Positions 1-14,091 of a DNA stretch of 64,000 nucleotides are shown here, piece by piece. The translations under genes and the position numbers were made by a program. Under the pieces are notes generated by a model that saw nothing but the letters and a program-made list of their open reading frames with translations, made no database searches and was not told where the DNA came from. The stretch is from Lota lota (taxonomy: Eukaryota; Chordata; Actinopteri; Gadiformes; Lotidae). Numbering within the stretch: the stretch's first letter is position 1; every line of letters begins with the position of its first letter. Where the stretch lies: the NCBI GenBank assembly GCA_026745465.1, contig JACYXH010000100.1, positions 1,439,501 to 1,503,500 of the forward strand, in the 5' to 3' direction.

Positions 1-3000
1 ACCAAACGACTGAACAGTAGGGTGGTGACGTGAATGAATGCACTGGGACCTCCACTGCTGTCCTGCTGTTTCTCATAGCCTCAAGCCCATCCCGATGTCA
101 TTAGCACCCTCTCGCATTGGTTTTTGTCACACAAATACTGCATTGGAGTTTGGATGTTGTTTAAAGAAGAAATGTGCTTACTATTCAGAATTTCTTCATT
201 TTAGCAGACGGTATTTCTCAAAAGCATGTTACATATATTTATTAGAGCTCAAGGGTGCCTCCAGTTAACCCTTAACTGGAGGCACTAACCCCTACTAGGC
301 TACATGATAATGAAGAACATCATGCTCCCAAGCAGTTTATAAAAAACGGTCTATATAACAACACGTTTCAGTAACATATAACCATAGGGCTACTGCACGT
401 GGATTTTAGTTACATTTCCAACCAAATTCACCTTAATTATCAGTGAACCATTAATTTGTGGTCATTGATTTATTATTTTATTTTTATCTTATTTATTTTA
501 TTATAAATAAATGTGTCATGAGAAGAGCTCATGAAAGGTTGCCCAGCATGGCTCTCTACCCCGGGAAGCAGCCCTCTGCTTCCACCCGACCCTGGGGTCA
601 CTTTCGTCCGCTTGTCTAAGTAGCTTTCATCTCCCAAGCAACCTCTACCACCTTTTTAACCTATACATATAGACACGTCCTTATTGGGTTTGTGTGAAGC
701 GTTTGGCAAACTTCCTCAAAGGCTGCCTAGTTTAAACAAAGATGATAATATATGGGGCATTGGTTGTCACAAGTTGTATTGACTTGGCCTCAACCTTGTT
801 TGTACTATTAGCTCATACATGGGCTCATAAAGCCAGTAAGATGGACGACTATGAGTAGGACAATGAGCAAAATGTACCCTTACACAGTCACCCGTACACC
901 AACTTTTACGCACAAATGAGAGATAACGATAAATAAAAATACCCTTGCCCCATCCATATCCATATGGGTTACCAGAACACACACACGACCGGGGGAAGTA
1001 ATCACCCGTGCTTGCACTGTACAACTCATTTCCTATCGTAGTAATTAAATATCAATACACGTACAGAATTAGGGTGGAATGCTGCCTCTGAAAATAATAA
1101 TTGATCAATTGATTACTACTCTCCGTGTGCTGGTCCAACCGGTCACGTTCAGTTTGTTGGCCTGATTTGTGATCATCACACACAAACTGCCCACTGTGTG
1201 CGCCAATACCCACAGGACATGGGAGTTGTTGACTTGCCGTTGTGTGATAAAATTCCGGTTTGGCACCTGCTCGAGTGACACTCCTCGTTCCGCAGGCTGG
1301 CTGAGGCAGTGGCCTTTGTGTGGATTAACCAGGATTACTCAGAAGGCATTGCTTCTGCCAGGCCTTCCGCTGTCACCACCTACCGCATCACCTGTCATAA
1401 GAACATACATAACCATCGTCTATCCATAACAGATTTTTCATATAATGAAGTGAATTGATCGTAGGAAATGTAAATCAAATGCTGTTAGCATTTAAGTGCT
1501 GTTAAATGCAAAGGGACATTTATATATATATTTTTTACCTTTCGTGTAATACATGCTTTGGTGTTTTTTGTACGTATTTGGGAACATACTCATATAATCA
1601 ATGCCTCTGAAACTCATAGATCTTTAGATCAGATTTACATGCATGCTGTTTAAATCTACTGCGCTGCCGTCTGGTAAATCTTCTTTACAGTGCTTAGCCA
1701 AATCGCAGCATGTTTGAAATCATGCTCTGCATATCACCATTAGAAGAGTTATCTGACATGTATTAGGCCTAAGTCTATCAGCATGCTCACCACTCATAAT
1801 CGGAAACATGGACTGAGACGGTTTACAAGAGATTACCTTTCCAGAGAGCAAGGCATTACTGTCTTGCAATACATTATAATAGTCTGTAGTATTCTTTAGA
1901 ATGGGGTTGGATTGATGACTCTTGGTCAGCTCCTTTATGAGGGTGAGGTTTATTTGTTAGCTGAGACTGCTGTAGTCAGCTAGTCTTCCTGGGGTCCACA
2001 CATTACCCATAAGCCATAAACAACATAACAGATTTGCATGCAGGTCTGCCTGCATGCTGGAATATAGCTAGAAACAATCTTGGATTTGGGTCGAGGCTAC
2101 GTGTGCTGGGCCGTCAGAGCCTCCATGCTCACCAGAGGTACAGCCAAGGTGACAGAGCGCCGTTGATCTGTCCCTTTGATTTCTAATTCAATTACACTAT
2201 TAAGACGAGTGGCGTGCGGCAGGCCAGGATTAGGCCGGCGGATTCAGGGAAACCTGTAGAAGGCTAAGTCATGCCTAGGTCCAAAACAATTTGTGTCAAT
2301 GGCTTCCAGCGAAAGATGTGATTGGCCGAGAAGCAAGGTTTCCCCACACATGTATCCTAGCTTAAACATTTGTGCCATAGGATAACAACAGATAATAAAT
2401 TGTTATTTTAAGTGCCCTGGCCCCCGTCCTGTTTGAAAGTTGCCTGAAAGAGTGAAAAGCATCGCCTACAGCCTCTGTCACTTGGGTAATTCATGTTGTG
2501 TGGTGACTCACTGTTATTACTCAGCATTTTGACGCATGTTTAAATCTTGAGGTAATTAACACATTTCAAAGATCACGATGCTGTTGTTGAATAACCCCTG
2601 TTGAATTCATTGTATTTCACATGCATTGCTGCTGTGGATCGTGTTTCTTCTCTGAGTTCTTCAGCAGTGACTCTCATACAAGTGTCTGTCAGTAAAGTAG
2701 ACCTGTCAGATGGCTGGTTATAGAGAGATGGATGGATAGATAGATGGGATAGAAGGATGGATGGCTGGACAGACAGACAGACAGACAGACAGACAGCCGT
2801 TATGCCATTAGTCCAGTCATGGAAAACAAAGGGATTCCATGGAAATGACAACTGCAAAACGACAGTAACAATTTAAACGATTCTCATACATGGGGTCTCA
2901 TACAGTACATGGAGGGTTTTTTCACTCACATGGTTAGAACAATACCACCCATTATATCTAAAACTCACACAATATCACACCAGTACCTGGCCGATGTCGG

Positions 3001-4050
3001 TCAAGTACACCCAGATAAATGTATCCTTCTACCCTGTTCTAGTCAAGGAAGCTTATTAACTCCAGTGGACCTAAGTACCAGCATTAGCACCAAGAGACTA
3101 AACATCACTGGTGAATAACTTCATTTGCCTAGTGCTTCTGCAATACATCTGCAGCACCGTCCACAGCTAAGAAGAACCCACAACCTCACATAACAAAAGC
3201 CTCCCTCTTATATTACTTTAATTAACTTAAGGTAATAAGATGGTATTAGGGGTAGTGAATGAAGTGAGGACTGAAGGCTCAGGGAGAGAGCGAGCTCTTG
3301 TTCTGTTCCACACTATTCTTCAACATGTGCCTGAAATCCAATTTCAGTGTATTACCCCAGAAGCCCAGGGAAGCCTTGTGTTGACTTGCTGAAATCCCCA
3401 TAGTCTCGGCTGCTGTGGGAATGGTATGAGGGGAAGTTATTTAAATCAGTGTTATCTTCATTTGAATATGAAGATAATGCTGATTTAAATAACTTTTTTA
3501 ATAAACCCTCATACCATTCGCACAGCAGCATTATCTTCATTTGAATATGACTAATTAGCGACAACGTGCTTACACAGGGTTTAGTGCTTTCAAGCAGTGG
3601 TATTAAAGGTAACATCAGGTTTAAAGGATGTTGACCTGTCCTTTCACTTCTGCTGCATGTGTCACCTGTCCGGTGGTGTTGGCCTATTTAGCTTCAGCTT
3701 GAGGTGACACCTTGTGGCTAATCTGCACCAATCACACGCCACAGGCTAATCTGCACCAAACACGTAGAGCCTCAGTAAATCAGTTGTAAGGACATACGCC
3801 CTACAAATTCACACACAAATACACACAAATACACACACACACACACGCAGTACGACATCATCCTACTAGTTTGGAATAGTTTATTAGCACAAGTCTGAAC
3901 ACAGATCAGACATGACATTTTCCACTAGATTAAGGTTATTGAATGGGTTTCTGACATGATGGTAACTTGAAGGATTCTAATTGGCTGGTGATGGGATGGG
4001 GAGGAGGGGTTTGTGAAGTTATTGTGCTATAACGTTATTTACCATGACTA

Positions 4051-4052
<2 letters not shown>
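1..4052. other. Intergenic, no gene recognised
   Basis: I find no coding region here that resembles a known family. The open frames are short, lack splice context and have no recognisable domains. The stretch is AT-rich and holds a (GATG)n/(GACA)n microsatellite near 2726-2797, a short (CA)n tract near 3815-3846 and a strong hairpin at 3408-3531, listed separately. It could contain an upstream non-coding exon or regulatory DNA of igsf9, which starts coding at 4179, but nothing in the sequence shows this directly. Confidence 0.6.
3408..3531. repeat. Long near-perfect inverted repeat (hairpin)
   Basis: Two arms of about 55-60 bp (left 3408-3460, right 3467-3531) are reverse complements with few mismatches. 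They are separated by only a few bases, and the right arm carries about 9 extra bases. The centre is a short palindrome around 3455-3475. A further direct copy of the central segment lies at 3528-3550. The structure resembles a small hairpin-type MITE or a palindromic duplication; no transposase or target-site duplication was identified. Confidence 0.8.
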
Positions 4053-4085
<33 letters not shown>

Positions 4086-4137
4086 CGTGGGTGTGTGTGC
4101 GTGCGTGTGTGTGCGTGCGTGTGTGTGCGCGTGTGCG
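4053..4137. repeat. (GT)n microsatellite just upstream of igsf9
   Basis: A run of alternating GT with occasional GC interruptions ends about 40 bp before the igsf9 start codon. It may lie in the 5' leader or promoter of that gene. Confidence 0.9.
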
Positions 4138-4178
4138 TCTAAGGTCGGGAGATGTGTGAAGGAGCGTGAGGGACGGCC

Positions 4179-6715
4179 ATGGGAGAGGAGAGAAGGTGGC
4201 TTCTTCTGGCTGTCACCACCGCTCTAACCCTCGGTCTGCTGAGTAAGTACCTCCGTCCAGCCACCAGCACCCAGCTGGCTTCACAACACTAACACACGAG
4301 ATAAGAGGTGATACGGAATGTTGTTGTTGTCTATCTCTGACCCAACGACATCCCGAAAGACAGATCTTTCCCCCCCTTTCTAGCTTACGGCCGTGCTTCT
4401 CCGTGTGTACCGCTTAAGGGTTGGATTCTACCTGGTTGGGGTCATTGCTTGCATAGCTAACATCCATGCTGAACGCCCCACTGTTTGTCCCATGAACTAT
4501 GACATGGCAACAAAGAGAGAGGTGATGTGCTGCTTTATGGTTAAGCTGCCAGACTGGGGCCCTGATGCATACGGCGACAGTTTATCCTTTGCCGTGCATG
4601 AGGGGGGTGGGGGGGAAAGTGATGAGGAGGTGGTGGTTTTTGGAGCAGACAGAGTATGGGGATAAAGTTGCTCTTAAATAACAACACAGGGTGTGGATTG
4701 GGATTAATCTGGGATTTGCGTTTTACCCCCCCTCAATCCCAATACACGCTTTTGGTAGTAAGGGGGGAGGGGGACTGTACACATGATCGCGCCTGCCATG
4801 TGTGCACCGCAGGGGGGCCGGTGGGAGGTCGGTGGCTGGGAGCAGAGAGATCAGCGGGGGTGGGGAGGGGGTCCGGTGCCCTGCATCAGAGCCCCCAACA
4901 CCGAGATTAGAGTGTAATCTAATCACCAGGCCAGATGAGTTGCAGTGCAAACACTGGCAGCCAGACACACACTCACACACACACACAGTCACAAACGCAC
5001 ACACATACAGTCACACACACACATACACCCACACACACAGTCACAAACGCACGCACACACACTCACACACACACAAACACCAACATAGTCACACACACAC
5101 ACACAGTCACACTCACACACACAGTCAGACACACACACACACACTCATACACACACACATGCATCAAGTCACTCACACTCACACACGTGCACAGAAAGAG
5201 ACAGAGAGAGAAAGGTGTGGGGAGAGAGAAAGGGAGATATGAGAGACAGAGGGAGAGACATATAACAAGAGAGAGAGAGTCAGGGAGGAAGAACAAGAGA
5301 GAGAGAGAGAGGGAGAGGACATTAAGATGAAGGAGAGACGACCCCAGGTGTCACTAATGGGATTGCAGTGTGTCTGTAGGCTTTGCTGCTGCTTCTCGAT
5401 CATGTCACTGACTGCGGCATCTTGGGTTTACATGCCCCCTGGGTGGTGCTGGTACTAAGCTGAGTACAAGCAAGAGAGAACATAGAGTCCAGTTCAGATT
5501 ATTATTATTATTAATTCATGCCTCATCCCACCCTGGTCTCCTTTCATAGTTCTCAGTCGAGGGGGTTCGGGGCCTCACGCCTTCCCTCCAGTCTCCGATC
5601 ATCTGCCCGTCTGTTGTCTCCTTCCCCTTTCGACGCAACCAAGGTTTCGTCGTAACGTTTTTACAATGGCCCGTCTGCAAAGCAAACGAGCCAGGGACGA
5701 AAGAGCCCCGGTGGGGTTCATTTGGTCCGCCTGCCATCGGCCGTAACTCTGCATTTCATGGCGTGTTGGCTGCTCGTGTGCAACGTGATTCACGCGTTTG
5801 CCCTGCGCCCGCTTTCGTTGCTCCCTGAGATCCTCCAGGCCCGATGCATGGCCGTGTGGGCGTGAAACGGTGTGTGTGGGTTCTGTCCTCCGCAGGTGTG
5901 TCGCAGGGCGGGGCATCGCTGGTGCGGGCCCGGGTGGGCCGCTCGGCCGAGCTGGGCTGCGACCTCGCCCCGTCTTCCCAGGAAGCCACCGCCGCCGCCC
6001 CGGACCTCTTCCCCCTGCACGTGGTGGAGTGGGTGCGCCTGGGCTACAACGTTCCCATCCTCATCAAGTTCGGGGTGTACGCTCCTCGGGTTCACCCCGA
6101 CTACAAGGGTAAGATGTCAACCGGGACACATCCCAGCAAACCGCTTCTCCATTTACATTTAGGGCATTTAGCAGACGCTTTTGTCCAAAGGCGACTTACA
6201 ACCCGTTCACGCACACATGGCACACACACCGACCATGCGGGGCGACGGCCAGCTCGTCAGGGAGCAGTTAGGGTTAGGCGCCTTGCTCAGGGACACCTCG
6301 ACACTCAGCTTAGGAGGAGCCGGGGATCGAACTAGCAACCTTCCGGTTACCGGTCAACTCTTCCTCCTGAGCGGCCGTAGCCGCACAGAGTGCCGTCGAT
6401 TCTCCGCTCCGTGCTGCTGTGACCTCACAGCCCTGGCCCGTGCCTCACTCCCGGGTTAACCTCCCGTTGAGACCGTGCCACTTGACTGCACTCACAGTCT
6501 TCGCCCGGGCTTGTGGAAGAAAATAATTAACAAGGGGCGGAGGAAAGGGGTCATGGAGTAAGGTCAAAGGGGAGCTTTACTTGGTTAACCTAAAACCAGT
6601 ATGATAACACATTGGTGTTTGTGGAAGTAGGCAACCGTTTGCCTACTTTGCCTAGTTATAATTTTTGCCGGTTGATCGTACCCTGAACTGCGTGATTTAG
6701 AATGGAGAGAGACAG

Positions 6716-6771
<56 letters not shown>

Positions 6772-6792
6772 AGAGAGAGAGAGAGAGGGAGG

Positions 6793-6861
<69 letters not shown>

Positions 6862-7274
6862 AGAGAGAGAGAGAGAGGGAGAGGGATAGGGAGGGAGGGA
6901 GGGAGAGAGATAGTAGTGCTGTTGTATAAAGACTTGAGCGATTTAGTTCACGCTAAATATTCTCTGCCAGAGCCGTCTTGAGGATGAGTGACATATATAC
7001 AGGGTTGTGTGTTGTACGAGAAAGATAGTTCCCCTGGTATTTATTAACGCTTGAGGGGACACTACCCTAAATAGATAATCCACCCAAAGCATGCGCCCTG
7101 TAATTACTGCTGCTGTGCGAGTCTGTGTGCTTCCAGACTCCAGCAGCCTGTAGTGCATGTGGCAGAGAGAGCGGACAGGCCTTTTAATGGAGGCAGTAAA
7201 GGGGGGAGGGTTTGCCGGGAGAGATGAGAGTGTGTGGGGGGGAGATGGGGGCTGGGGTAAGCTGTGTCTGTGCA

Positions 7275-7305
<31 letters not shown>

Positions 7306-8955
7306 ATATTCAAGCAAGGATCGGGCGTTTTGGGGGGGGGGGGGGGGGGTACAGATTATAGTGAGTGAGGTCAGACCAGGGAAGGCTGTGTGAGGTGGTG
7401 GTGGAGGTGGTGGTGGTGGTGGTGTTGGTCTGCAGAATGTCTAATGACAGTGTTTTATTGGTATTCTGAGAGATGACCCAGTAAAAGGGGGGTTGTTTTG
7501 GATGGATGGAGAATGGATTGAGGTGCTAGGAATAATAACAGTGTTTTCTTGCTGGAGCGTCATAATCCCGTCATTGTCTGGTGGAGAACAAAAGACAAAG
7601 AAGGGCCACTCATATCACCCCCCATCTACTGCCAAGTCTAAAAAAAACAAGGCGGTCCCTCTCATTTGACTCACTTAAACTAATAGGGAACCATTTTAGA
7701 AGGGTCCCATCAATATTGCATTGATTTAGATCAACCAACGAGAGTGCCTGGAGTCCCTGATAAATAATAGCAGCAAGTAGAAACAAAACGGAGAGGAAAG
7801 GACTTACAGATTGAGGGTCATCATCATATTGTGGTGTATAACAACCGGCGACTCCCTCCCTTCACCTCTATCTACTGGGCGACTCTCTGAATGTACCCTT
7901 CTGTAGGCGGTTGGCCTTGTCATTGTCTAAAGGCACTCGTCTGTGGCGCCGTGGCCCTAACGAAGTAAACAACACGGTGGAGGCATTGGTTCAGGGCCAA
8001 GCAGAGCAGAGCAGTGCACTTCAACCGTCCCGGGACTCCGTATCACAACAGCCCATCCTGTGCCAGCGCTGGTGGGTCTAGAGTGGACCATTAACCCCCC
8101 CCCCTCCCCACCACCACTGTACCCTCCCTGTCTGCCTCCGTTGATCCCGGTATCTTCCCCTCCCAGTGGAGGCAGATGGCGGGGTGGGTGCAGCGCGTCA
8201 ACACGGCGGCGGGTCTAATGTATTCTACCCTCAAATTAAAATGCAGGGAGGGGGGGATTCAGGGATTTCAGCTGGAGCCACAAGAAGACGGGGTGCAGGA
8301 AAGAGGAAAGCCCTCGCTCCTCATCCCTGTCCGGGCTTGTCTGGGATCAGGCGGGAGAGGGTTAAGGTTTACTGCGCCGATCAAACGGTTTGGAGTTGTT
8401 TTTTTTGTTGGAACTCCTGGGTTTAGGGTGCCCCTACCTTTTCTTTTTTTATGGTAGTCAGTGTTTGTAGGAGCGTTTGAAGCAGGGGTTATTAAGGAAG
8501 ATTGGGCGTAGTCCCTGGTCACACCAGAGCCCCCCCCCCAGGAGAGAGTCTTATTCCAAGAAGAAGTTCTCACACTGTACAATACAGAAAGGATTTCATT
8601 CGTTACTGAAGGGGATTGTCTTACTCTTGCCTCCAACCAGCATCCAACTGGAGTCACAGACACAGCTAATCAGGGTTTTGAATGTCATGTTTCCATTTCA
8701 GTGTTTCTACAGAGGCATATCGCAGGACAGCTTTTTTAGACCGTCACACCCGCCATTTTTAGACCACAGGGATCAGAATCCCAGCAGAACGTTACAGTAT
8801 CTCATATGGAGGCGTCCTGATGATCCATTTGAAACAACTCGTTCTCTGTTGGTTCGATACGATATCAGGTGCATTTGGGATTGTGTGACTCTATGCTTGA
8901 CGGGTGCACACTATGTGTGTATAAAGAGTATATGTGTCTGTGTGTGTGTGTGTGG

Positions 8956-8986
<31 letters not shown>

Positions 8987-11065
8987 CGTATGTGGAGCTG
9001 GAAACATTCGAGTGAACCCCCCCCCCCCCCCTCCCCCCCATCCCCTCCTCTTTAGACACAGACTGTCCTTACAGTGCAGAGTTTTCTGAGGTTGTCTGCT
9101 TTCTACAGAGCTAAGATTACAGTGGGAGTCAGGAAAAGGGGTTTCAGTTTTCACATCCATCTTCTTCTGGCTGTCTCGCGTCCAGCATCGTGTCCCCCGA
9201 GGGCTGGCCATCAGTCAGCCACCAAACAAAGCAACGGCCGACCAATAAAGGCTGACTGACCCACCGATGCGGTTTGTTTTGGGGATGCCTGTGTTGGGGA
9301 AATAGATTCAAACCTCTGAACATGATCAGCTGCGGGATGGAGCTGAGTGACAATAGGCAAACTTCCTGTTTCATCTCAGGTTGAACCATATACAAACACA
9401 GGCGTAGCAACTGAACACATGCACGCACACACACACACACACACGCACGAGTGCACACACACACACACACACACACAGACACATCAAATCAGTCGGACCA
9501 ATAGCTGCGCCAACACAGAACACTTCAGGTCAGCCTGCTTTCGAAGGCTTAGCTGAAACCTAATATTGGCTAACAGAGATTCAACAAACATAAAACTGAT
9601 TGAATGAGAAAGTCTGGCAATGGCTGAACAGAGAGGTGGCAGCTGAGAGCGCTGACCTGTGTCCCCCTTCAACCAGTTTTTCTGCTATGGCTGGATGGGA
9701 GCGAAGCTTGGCCAAATAGTAACACAATAAAGTCACTTCTCATGTTCTCCTGCTCAGGGCGAAAGGGAGATTAAAAAGCAGCCATGACGCTGGGTGAGGT
9801 AGATGGGGGTGGATTTCAGATCAACTTTCACTGATTTAGTGTTGTGTAGGTTGAGCTTCAGTCTTCAAGTCAAGTCTATGCTGGGAATGTCCTGGAAGCG
9901 GGGGTCAAGGGTTAACCCACCTCTGAGCATCTCTGACAGAATTGCGGCGGCCTTTAACCTAGGACTGCTATTGCTGCCTCTATTCATTCATTGGTTTGTG
10001 TCGTTTTTTCTTCTTCTGTAGATTAGGCTAAGGGTTTGTCGAACAGTTAATCACTTGTTCACCAGGCAATAGGATTAATGTCTGCGATTTACAGGGATAA
10101 TTCTAAAGACATTTTCCAAATGAGTAACTACTGCACATGCTTAAATAGCAACACTGCAAACCCATATTCTGTGGCAAATGTGCACAGATATCTAAATGTG
10201 TATGTGTGTGTGATTCGTACAAACATATGTCATCCCTCTATAGCGATGCATTGTATATTCAAATATATTCCATACACAATGTATTGTATACTGTACATGT
10301 ATAAGTGATATACACACGTGACGTTAGCCTATACCGGTAATGCTAAGCTAAGTGTGTGCTGTGGTGGAAGTGGTCTGTGGGCATCATGTGCTGACTGGTG
10401 GCAGTGGCTAACAGAGCTGGACGGAGCGAGAGGGACAGAGTTAACTGTAATCTATCACACGACAAAGAGCTTTTCATAAGAGGGTTCAACTGATTAGGGA
10501 GACAGGAGGATTGAAGAGAGACATTTGGGGGAGAGTGGGCACCGCCCCCTGTCCGGGGGCAGGGGGTGGGGAGGTGGGGGTGAGGCGGCACCAGACTTAT
10601 GATTGTATTCAAATCAAAACACATCCCACAATGCACCTCTGCCCGGCTCCCTCCTGCACACAAAGAAAAACAGTGCTGATGCCTCTCCAAATAGGAATAA
10701 TCTAGTCTTCCTCCAGAGCTGCGGCTGCTATTGTGTGATGTGGGCAGTTTACCCCACATATCGCTCGATAAGTCAATAAGGAGCAGTGGGAAAGCACCCC
10801 TGCAAAGATCACACCTCTGTTCCCCTTTCCCTCCCGACCCTGTGCCGGCTCTCTCCAACGCTTTGTCCAGGGAGAGTCTCCGGAACCACCGGGGGATGTG
10901 GATCCAGGACTGGGAACACACAACACAGCAGTACAATCAAACACTGCACCTCCGTACCCTGGTTGGTGGTGGGTGTTGCTCGTGGTGCAAAAGCAGTGTC
11001 TGCTTTTGAAGGCTGAGCGGTTCCTCACCTGCTGCCACCCACTGGGAGAGGTCCTCACTCCTGTG

Positions 11066-11112
<47 letters not shown>

Positions 11113-12820
11113 TGTAAGTGCATTTATGTGTGTGCATTTGTGTGTGTATATGTGCGTGTTTGTGCATTTCTGCACACATTTGTTTGTGTGTGTGTGTGTG
11201 TGTCTACGCCTGATTGCCTGCATACGTTTGTGCGTTCATACATGTGCAAGTGTGTGTGTGTACGTGTACGTGTACGTGTGTGTGTGTATTTCTGTGTGTA
11301 TGTGTGTTTACGCCTGCTTGCCTGCATACGTTTGTGCGTTCATACATGTGCGAGTGTGTGCGTGTGTGAGTGTGTGTGTGTGTGTGTGTGTGTAAATGTG
11401 TCTGCTTGTGATACGGTTCCAGGGCCAGGGGATTAGAATTTCCAATGTCTCACTGCCGGGCTGCACGGTGGGCCGGACCTGTTGGAACAAGGGCTTACTT
11501 GAGCGTAGAGCGGAGCTGTCATGTGATCCTGCTGCTGGAAGCAACGCTAAGCAGAGGAGACACGGGAAAGGAGAGGCCGCCATTGTTTCAGCCCCTCCGT
11601 TGGACTCGTGGACATTGTGCTAATGCAGGGGGGCCGTAGATTTGGGCGGATCAGGAGAAATGGGGGTGGGGGGGGGGGGGGTGATGAATGTGTCTGCTGG
11701 AGGGTTACGGCCCTCTTGAGGTCAGAGGTCACCCGCTGGTTGCTTGAAGTCGGGTGGATTATGGATTCAGACCCTCTCGGGTAACCTCGTGTCGACCTCT
11801 GTTACAATGCCGAATGAAATGAGTGTTGTGCTGAAAACGTTTTTCTGTGAGCTACTGTACAGGAGTGAAAGGCCTTTTCTAAGATTGATTAATAACAGCA
11901 TCGACGCAACAAATGAAGAGGAAGAAAAGAGGAAAGCACCTGCTGAGATGCGTTTAAGCGATGGGTTCGCGTCCAGTGTTGGTTCGGTCCCATTCACATA
12001 AAACATGCATTTGTCACTCAACGGAGAGCCTTTTGTCTCCCCACGGATTTAAATGAAAACGGGGTCCCCCTCTTTCTCTCCGGCTCCCTTTTTTTTCTAT
12101 CTCTCTCTCTCTCTTTCTCCCTTTTCTCTCTGTCTCTCGCCCTGTTGGATGTGTCACAAACCATCTATTGGTCCTTTTTTCCCTTCTGAACCCGCACCCG
12201 GGTTTTTGGGTCCACGTGCTCAATTTTTCAAATCGCTGACAATCCCCAACAAACCCAGCCCCATTTGTCCGTGCCCCTCCCCTCAGCGGCCCCGGTAGGC
12301 CCTGCCTGGTCGCGTTACTACGGAAACCGAAATTCAAATCTAAACCTCCAGGCCCGGGGTCTCTCCTCGGTTTCGTCACCATGGTAACCGCTGAGAATGA
12401 GGTAAAGGGGCGAGTGTGAAGGGAGGAGTGGGGGATGCGTGGCGGGGGTGGGAGGTCTCTTTGTAGGGATAGACAGGAGGGAGGTAGGGAGGGAGAGAGA
12501 GAGAGAAAGGGTTAAGTGTTCGATAGCGCGACACGCATTCCCCTGCTTGGAGGGGGTGGGGACAGGTCTGGATTTTAAAAATCAACATGTATGCATGGCC
12601 ATGCGCTTTACACACACACACACACACACACACACTGACACACACACACTGACACACACACACACACAAAAGCTTGTGATATAGATTTAACCAGCTCTCC
12701 CCCCAGGGGATTTACATGGCTTGTATTCCTCTTGTTCTTATTAATATTCCTTGTTATAACTAAGAGCTGCTGACATCTATAATAAGCTACATGGGGGATT
12801 AGGAGTAAAAGAATGAGGGA

Positions 12821-12858
<38 letters not shown>

Positions 12859-12952
12859 GTGTGTGTGTGTGGTGTGTGTTGCACGTGAACCTTTTTTTCT
12901 TTTGGTTTTGCCTGGAGTGCAGCGTAAATTCTGTTCCACTGTGGGAAGGAAG

Positions 12953-12983
<31 letters not shown>

Positions 12984-14054
12984 GCAAGGCCCTTGATTTC
13001 CTCCTCACACCTGTTATCATCTCGGTGCACGGTGCCTTCCGGCCGGCCCTGCCCTGTCATTAAACCAAGCCTGGAACCACAGGTTTGTTTTATGAACCAT
13101 CTCGACGCGGCGACGCCCCTTTAGACGCTAGGCCTGTCTGTCGGGAAGGTCAGTCAATCATTATACCTGGCTATCAAGCAGGGCTAACAGCCCAGCTCAG
13201 GAATGTTGGCCCATTGTTGGCCCTTATTCACCCACTCTCTGGGCTGTGTGTGGAGATACATGACTGATTAGAGCATCTCCTGTGTGTGCGGTGATGACGG
13301 CGTAGTTGATGCTTTGTGAATGGGCAGAGCCACCCACCTTACAAGCTCATAGAGAGGGGGGTTAGGCTTGTGGTGCGACTACATTATGTCAAAGGAAGTG
13401 CTGTTTGTTTTCCCCTGCCACACAGCCTGACCGCACACACACACATGCACGCACACACACACACAAATACACAAACACGCGCTCATGCATGCACACAACA
13501 AATACACACACTCACGCTCATGCACAAACGCACACACACACACACACACACACGCTCACAAAATATTCAGTGATATATCAAATTTCCTATTCTCATTCAA
13601 GATAATAGAGGCATGATCGTTTTGACAGTTCCCCTTCAAAGGCATCGCGTTGCTTTGAAACGATCACCCAGAAGACAATTCCACCAGAGAAATGTGTCTG
13701 CTTCTCAGTGCTAGCTATTTTGAACCCATAGCCTCTCCCTCAGCGACTTGGTGGTAGCTAACAAGAACTAGACTGATGGGATGCCTGGAATTTCTCACAG
13801 ATTACTTTGTTCAATTAGAAACTAGCTTGACTGGTGACTTAACACATGTTTATATGTGTGTGTGTGTGTGTGGGTGGGTGTTGGTGAATGTGCTGGGTGT
13901 GTGTGTTTGTGTGTGTGAGGATGTGTGGGTGTGTGAATGTGTATGTGTGTTCTGTTGTGTATGTGTGTGTTTTTGCTTGTTTGTGTGTGTTTGTGGTCTG
14001 TGTTTGTACCACTTGCCCACATACTCTCGTCATTTACAGGCCTTAGATTGAACG

Positions 14055-14091
<37 letters not shown>

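Noticed and set aside
4802-5330. Thr/His-rich and Arg/Glu-rich open frames
   Set aside because: They are translations of (CA)n and (GA)n microsatellites; the same applies to similar frames at 8865-9211, 10898-11436, 12608-13573, 49812-50437 and 58811-59104.
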